This document shows positions 58,586 to 64,000 of a stretch of 64,000 bases of DNA, in pieces. Position 1 is the stretch's first letter, and each line of letters opens with the position of its first letter. Source of the DNA: Adineta ricciae. Lineage: Eukaryota; Rotifera; Eurotatoria; Adinetida; Adinetidae. Position numbers and translations under genes: made by a program. The DNA is taken from assembly GCA_905250025.1 (NCBI GenBank), contig CAJNOJ010000022.1, positions 496,087 to 560,086 of the forward strand, read 5' to 3'. Under the pieces are notes generated by a model that was given only the letters and a program-made list of their open reading frames with translations, searched no databases and was not told the DNA's origin.

Positions 58586-60720
58586 ATGTTCACTTATTTA
58601 GATCTATCATCATCAATCGAACATTTACCTGATCTTATTACTACAACTGCTGGTCAACATGAATCGTCGAGATCAATAGATAACATAAGAAGAATGGCGT
58701 GTTCATCACCATTACAACAGCAATATTCGAGTTTAACCGTACTCGATGTTTACGATGAAGCCGCTTTGATTGGCAAAGATTTTGAACGTATTATTGAAGG
58801 TTAGTCCATTGTTGCTGTTCTTCTTCTTCTTTTTCGTATCGAAAGGTTTTGTTTGTTTAGCCTATGGCACAGAAACTATTCGTGATCTTGTGCCAAAAGT
58901 GATTCGTATACTTGAGTTACTCGAGTTACAGGCGGCGAAGAATGAAAAAGACGAAGATGAATTTGTGAAGATGAAAACTCGCATTGAACGTTTGGAGACT
59001 GAAAAATGTGAAACAAGAGAATTACGTGAAAAATTCGATCGTGAACTTGATCTTGTCGAAGAACAGTGGAGAAAAGAAGCCGATAATCTGATGACATTAG
59101 TTTCTAAATTACAAGATGAAAATCGACGATTACGTGATGAACTCGAACGAAATAATGATTTCCATAATAAATCCGATTTAGCCAGTCCATCCGAATCGAT
59201 CAGTATGATTATTCTACATGCGATATACTTATCGGGAACATTTCATTTCATTAGGTATTACTCGTGAAGAACTTGAATGTATAAAAAACTTAACCGAAGA
59301 AAACATTCGATTGAAACGAGTTTTGAAATCGAAAGATAAAGACTTAATACAGAAGACGTTGAATATCGAAGCGGTAAGTTGCCGAACAAAGTTTTTCTTA
59401 ATAGCACGTTCGGACGAACGATTCATTTAGGTTCAAGCCCAGCTCGAACGCGTCTGTAAAGCAAACTGTACATTACGTCAAAAGAATACGTTTTCCGCGA
59501 ATCAAACTCAACGGTTATTGGTGGAAAAGTTTGATTTAGAAGTACAACTGAAAGAAAAGGAAAATTATATCAATCAAATGAAAGATCGAATTGGTGATGA
59601 TTTAGCAAGTCCAAGTTCACCGACGGTAAGTTAGACAAAAGACAAGCAAGATAAATATTTAAATTGATTTATTTGTTTTTCAAAGAAACCAATTAATGAT
59701 TTCACAACACTCGAAGTCAATCAGCCAAGATTTACACTTGAAGAACTGCGTCAAGTGTTATGGGAGCGAAATGATTTGAAAACAAAATTAATGGAAGTCG
59801 AAGAAGAATTACGATTATTCAAAGAACAGTAAATTCAATTAACTTAATCAGCTATTTTATCTCATTACGATAATTTGTGCATAGAGAAGAAGATGAAGAC
59901 GGAAATGCAGCAGTTGAAGGTCCAATTCCATTAGAACCCGACGAAAAGTTATATGGTTATAAACGTGATGAATCCAAAGTCCGACAATTGTAAGTTACTG
60001 TCACGTATAAAGATGTGTAGTCTCTAGTCCTAGTGTCATATTTACATCTATATATATATATATATAAATAATCAATAGCATTTACCCCATTGAGTTTGTA
60101 TGGTGTATGTGTGGGAGTGTGTGTGTGCTTTTCTTTCAGTATGAAGATTTGTTTGTTCTTCCCTACTATTGCTTGCTTCGCAGTTGCCTCATTTTGGTAA
60201 GCGGTTGGCATGACTGAAAATCGAGTGATATGTGCATGTTCATATATTTTTCATTTCGTTCGTTATGCATGACTTTCGCATGTTTTCATTTCGTTACAGA
60301 CTATCCTCAGTTAGCCTGCAGCCAGCAATCGATATGTAAGGAGTCGATTTGACATACTAACAATTTCCGTTTTCTTGATCTCTAACTTTGTTGAATAACC
60401 CTTTGGGCATCGCTATGCTTTTGTATTCGTTTGTTCAGTTGTTGTGATATTTGTTTGTTTTCAGCTTACGATCTTTATTTTCATCATCGAAAACTTCATC
60501 TTCACCAGAAGAAAGATCAACCGTTGATTCTTTAACCAATCCGTCCACCCCTGTATCGACAAATCATAGCGTTACCCAATCTCAACCGACATTTTCCACT
60601 CCATCCACGCAAACGAATGGTTCAGGATCGAAACGACTTTCCATGGAAAGTCTATTTGGTAGCCAACGAAAGACAGCGAAACCTCCGATTTCATTACTAT
60701 CTCCGCCACCCTCCGAATAA
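58586..60720 (+). CDS. RILPL: RILP-like protein with RH1 and RH2 domains
   Basis: RILP-like proteins bind phosphorylated Rab GTPases and motor adaptors and act in lysosome or ciliary transport. Exons 58586-58799, 58861-59202, 59255-59373, 59431-59625, 59686-59828, 59885-59989 and 60465-60720 give 457 aa without the cassette exon. RH1: LTVLDVYDEAALIGKDFERI, then YGTETIRDLVPKVIRILELL. A long coiled coil (RIERLETEKCETRELREKFD, REELECIKNLTEENIRLKRV) follows. RH2: RFTLEELRQVLWERNDLKTK, then LMEVEEELRLFKEQ. The C-terminus is Ser/Thr/Pro-rich. The start chosen is an in-frame ATG at 58586; alternatively 58605 is a splice acceptor and the first exon is upstream. RILPL1 versus RILPL2 not decided; length favours RILPL1. 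Confidence 0.88.
60300..60335 (+). other. Candidate 36-nt cassette exon in the RILP-like gene
   Basis: Between the exons ending 59989 and starting 60465 lies a 36-nt segment with a good acceptor (TTTCGTTACAG) and a good donor (GATAT/GTAAGG). Its length is a multiple of three and its phase fits both neighbours: inclusion changes the join from VRQFLRSLF to a version with 12 extra residues (LLSSVSLQPAID). No stop is introduced. Confidence 0.55.
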
Positions 60721-61929
60721 AAAAGTTCATGTTCATACAAATCATGTTTTTTTTTCTACTATTTTTCTAAAATTAATTTATTATTTTGTTGTAATTCATG
60801 TGCTTATACCTCTGTTGTAATGTTGCCGTTGTAAATTCGTTTCATTTCAGTGGCACATTTGTAAAAAATTTTCTTCATGTCAATATTCCTCCTTGTTCAT
60901 TTAGCTTTCGATTTGTCTTTGGTGAGTACCCAACAAAAACAACAACGTCGTCACCTGAAATACTTTCAACCGCACCCGGCAGTCCCCATCAATTTCCCTT
61001 CAATATTGACATTCTCAGATAAAAGATACTCAGCGAAATATCCATGTTTTTCCTTGTTCGTATTATTTCATCGTATACATATATAGTTATATTTATACTA
61101 ACGTACAATCAATATCCACCCCTTGTATTCTGCTGTTGAACAGTGTACAAATCCCCATTGAATCAATGATAAGAACGAGTGTTTCTTTTGCATGTGTGTC
61201 TTTCCGTTAGAAGAAAAACAGGTCCTATGAGTGTGAATGTTGAAAATTCAAGTTTAGAACGAATAAATAAGATCGTTTTTCTCCGTGTATGTGTTGATGC
61301 ATGTCTCTTTCTCTGTCTATCGCTACTAGTCATACGTTTCTGGTTTATTATTCTTATTATTTTTCGGTTCCTAGCTTTGCGTTATTTTTGTTCCCGTTTA
61401 CTGCAACTTTACGAATAAATACATACAATATATTGTTGTCGAGCTGAAGAAATGGTACAATTGATTGGTGAGAATGCCGAAGATATATGAGGTAAGTTGT
61501 ATGCGACATTGTGTTATGGGTGATCAGAAAACAAACGTGTGAATTGTATTTTTCGCGTCAAGATAAAGAAAACTATGAAAATGAGATAAATTCACTCTTC
61601 TTACAAAATGAAAGGGAATAATAAATCGAAATGTTCTCCACTGTTTCGTTGAATGAGATAATCACTGTAAACAAACGTTTCTCGTATAAATAATAATCAC
61701 TCGGAATAATAAGAAAAAGCAAAGAAACAGACAGAAAAATTAACATGAATGGATAAAATCGGACTGAACCTGCAGTCAAATGAGACCAAGATAGAGAAAG
61801 AAAACAAACATATTTCATATGTGAAAAGATAGTACTGTGAGCAAATCATTGAAGTGAACTTATCACGAGTTACGCAAAAACTAAAATTAAAAAAGCACAA
61901 GTTTGTATAAAATTTTCTCTTTCTTAATT
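60721..61929. other. Intergenic between convergent genes, about 1.2 kb
   Basis: RILP-like 3' UTR and AT-rich sequence. Short open frames at 60798-61022 and 61179-61418 start at non-consensus positions and lack homology. No gene called. Confidence 0.4.
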
Positions 61930-63976
61930 TTAACATACGGGAGGCTTCGAAGAAGTAACTGTTTCTGTTTGTGTCCTTGGTATACTTAAATATGGATTAT
62001 ATGCTTCAATGAATTCATCTGGAAGATCATCATCTTTTGTCATATCTTCTAGCATATCGGTGATGAATTCTGTTTCATCCAAATCATTCGAATCCAAAAA
62101 TGCACCAACTGGTGTTTCAATTCGATCACGTGGAAAACTGTTCAATGTTCCTGTCATTCCCATCATCTGTCTTGGTGGTATTGTTGTTCGCGCTTCTAGA
62201 TTATCAAATAGAGTAAAATCAGCGTTCTCTAGACCTTCGTCGATGCGATATGTTGGATTGTAAGTTGTTGAAGAACTCGATGGATACGTATCGGATGTTT
62301 CATTATGTCGAGCATTGTTTGTATCAAGAGTAAAACCATCCCAGTTCATGATATCTTGACCATGAGTACCCATCGTTGGGACATGCGCTCGAGGTATATA
62401 GTACGTTGTGTTACCTATTGACTGTCTTGTTGTTCTAGATAAAATAATTTATAAAAAAAACTGTTTTTCTTTTTTTTTTCGGAGAGGAATGATCAGTTAC
62501 TTTGGTGATATAGTTCGAAAATTGGATACAATACGAATTATGCACATAAAACATGCCAGAATTAAAAGAAGACCGGCTATCGCACTGATCAAGCCGACAA
62601 TAATAATCCATTTTCGAGCTTCCGATACTCGTAGAAGGGGTTCTGTCGTCGAGGATTCAGTTCGACAAAGATATCCTTCGTAGCCTGAATAACATTTGCA
62701 CTGATCCTCGAAATCTGATAAGCAGTCGCCACGGCCCAAAAGGTCACATTCTCGGCAACGTCTCACTGCACTGGAGAAACTTTCTATAAATAGAACAAGA
62801 ACAGATTATACAATGAGATTGGTTAAAATAAATATTTACCAAGTTTCTTTGTCTGATCATTAATAATTATACGTATTGTGACGCCACTCTTCACATTATT
62901 ACTATTACTAAACAATTGATTGATGAGTTGTAAACGTTCCGGTGCATTCAATAAAACATCTAAGGCAATAAAGTGTCCACCAATTGTGTTGTATCTATGA
63001 AGAAATATCCAAATGAAAACGAAATAGATTTTATAACTAGACAAATAATTACCCGATCTCTTTAATTTGTATACACAATTCATTACATGTCTGGTTCATT
63101 CCAGCTATTATATCTGATATCTATTGAATGACAATGAATGATTTACTTCTAGGATTTTTCATCGAACGCATTACTTCAGTGCTCAAATTTGATGTGGAAG
63201 ATGATTTACTTGCTGCAATTCTCGTAGAGGGTATCTGAGACTCCAATACAAGCCATGTTTGGGCAGTAGCTGATTGGCAAAACAGAGTATATTAAGATTT
63301 CAAATTCCATTCAACTTACCGATCGGTGAATCGCAAATATTTTTTGTATAGTTTACAAATGGACTGCCAGGACATTCGCATGTTTGTTTAGTAGTATTTG
63401 TACTCGAGATAATGTTCAAGATAGAGTTTGGACATGTACAGCCACCAGTTGATGCACTACAAATACCAGGAGGACTGCATGTGTTCACACAAGTTATCGA
63501 CTTGTTTGTTGGTAAACATCGATTGTTTGTATTTAGAATATTTAAATATTCATGTCCAACATCGCCTAGAAGAAATTCATTGCATTGACGTCTTGTTTGT
63601 TCGACATATGAAAAAAAACAAGCATACCTTCGATGGAAAATCCCTGACTACATCGACATTCATAAGATCCTTGAATATTGGCACAGTACGTATTTGCATA
63701 ATTCTCACAGCTTTGTGCTGATACTTCGCATTCATTGATATCAAAGCACGATCCATTCAGTGTCTAATAAATAAATTGTCAGTTCAATGCCCTCCACTTA
63801 GACCAACCATTATCTTTCAGTTCTTCTTCTCCTACCTGATATCCTTCTTTGCAATCACATCGATAACCTCCGACTTCATTCACACATATAGAACTTCTCC
63901 TTTCACACAAAGATGCATTTTGTGCACACTCATCAACATCTACAAATATACACATCATACATCTATTCATAGACAC
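61930..63976 (-). CDS. EGF-repeat type I transmembrane protein (partial, N-terminus beyond right edge)
   Basis: Minus-strand exons read, from the right edge: a calcium-binding EGF (about 63940-63830, [32 protein letters not shown]), a second one (about 63775-63630, [30 protein letters not shown]), a Cys-rich segment (63488-63300, [18 protein letters not shown]), a Ser-rich region, a segment with SEA-like features (about 63000-62840, [20 protein letters not shown]), another EGF-like unit ([20 protein letters not shown]), a TM helix ([20 protein letters not shown]) and a 165-residue acidic cytoplasmic tail (last exon 62434-61930). The domain order recalls mucin-like or fibulin-like membrane receptors. 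Two splices (G/AA at 62860, AA/A at 62434) were checked in phase; exon edges between 63000 and 63300 are not resolved. Confidence 0.8.
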
Positions 63977-64000
63977 ACCACACCTTCACTTCGCATCACT

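Overview
This window is animal nuclear DNA: AT-rich, with many short (about 50-60 bp) GT-AG introns and genes split into many small exons. It carries metazoan-specific families (Eph-type receptor kinase, papilin, selenoprotein N, SRF, AA15 LPMO). I saw no operons, CRISPR, rRNA, tRNA or intact transposons. Small introns, tight packing and low GC suggest a compact invertebrate genome such as a rotifer (bdelloid-like), but the lineage is an inference. Gene models come from reading frames, splice-site consensus and family recognition; splice phases were checked by adding exon lengths for most models.

Layout, 1-14 kb: an SRF MADS-box gene leaves the left edge on the minus strand. On the plus strand follow PUS1 with a cluster of three alternative C-terminal exons, a sterol C5-desaturase, two intronless low-complexity orphan genes, and an Eph-like receptor kinase whose 5' end is not found. 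Layout, 15-30 kb: a secreted orphan (-), a four-TM protein (-), RNase T2 (+), a C3orf38/DUF4518 homologue (-), ACBD3 (-) and TVP23 (+) divergent from one short interval, an AA15 LPMO (+), and selenoprotein N (-) with its in-frame UGA. Layout, 30-46 kb: a four-RRM hnRNP-like gene (+), the mitochondrial transhydrogenase NNT (+), a small PAN-like secreted gene (-), a syntaxin (+), a three-finger C2H2 gene (-), a two-module cystine-rich secreted protein (+) and a proline-rich repeat protein (+). Layout, 46-64 kb: a Mab-21/cGAS-like protein (-), a papilin-like matrix protein (+) convergent with FAF2/UBXD8 (-), a RILP-like adaptor (+) with a 36-nt cassette exon, and an EGF/transmembrane protein (-) leaving the right edge.

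Most genes are unrelated housekeeping or developmental genes in mixed orientation. The two links I would note are the divergent Golgi pair ACBD3/TVP23 and the secreted or matrix cluster (knottin-like, papilin, EGF protein). The most unusual observations are the PUS1 exon triplication with phase-enforced mutual exclusivity, the fusion of two double-RRM cassettes in one reading frame, the SAM-less Eph-like kinase, and the candidate SECIS of selenoprotein N.
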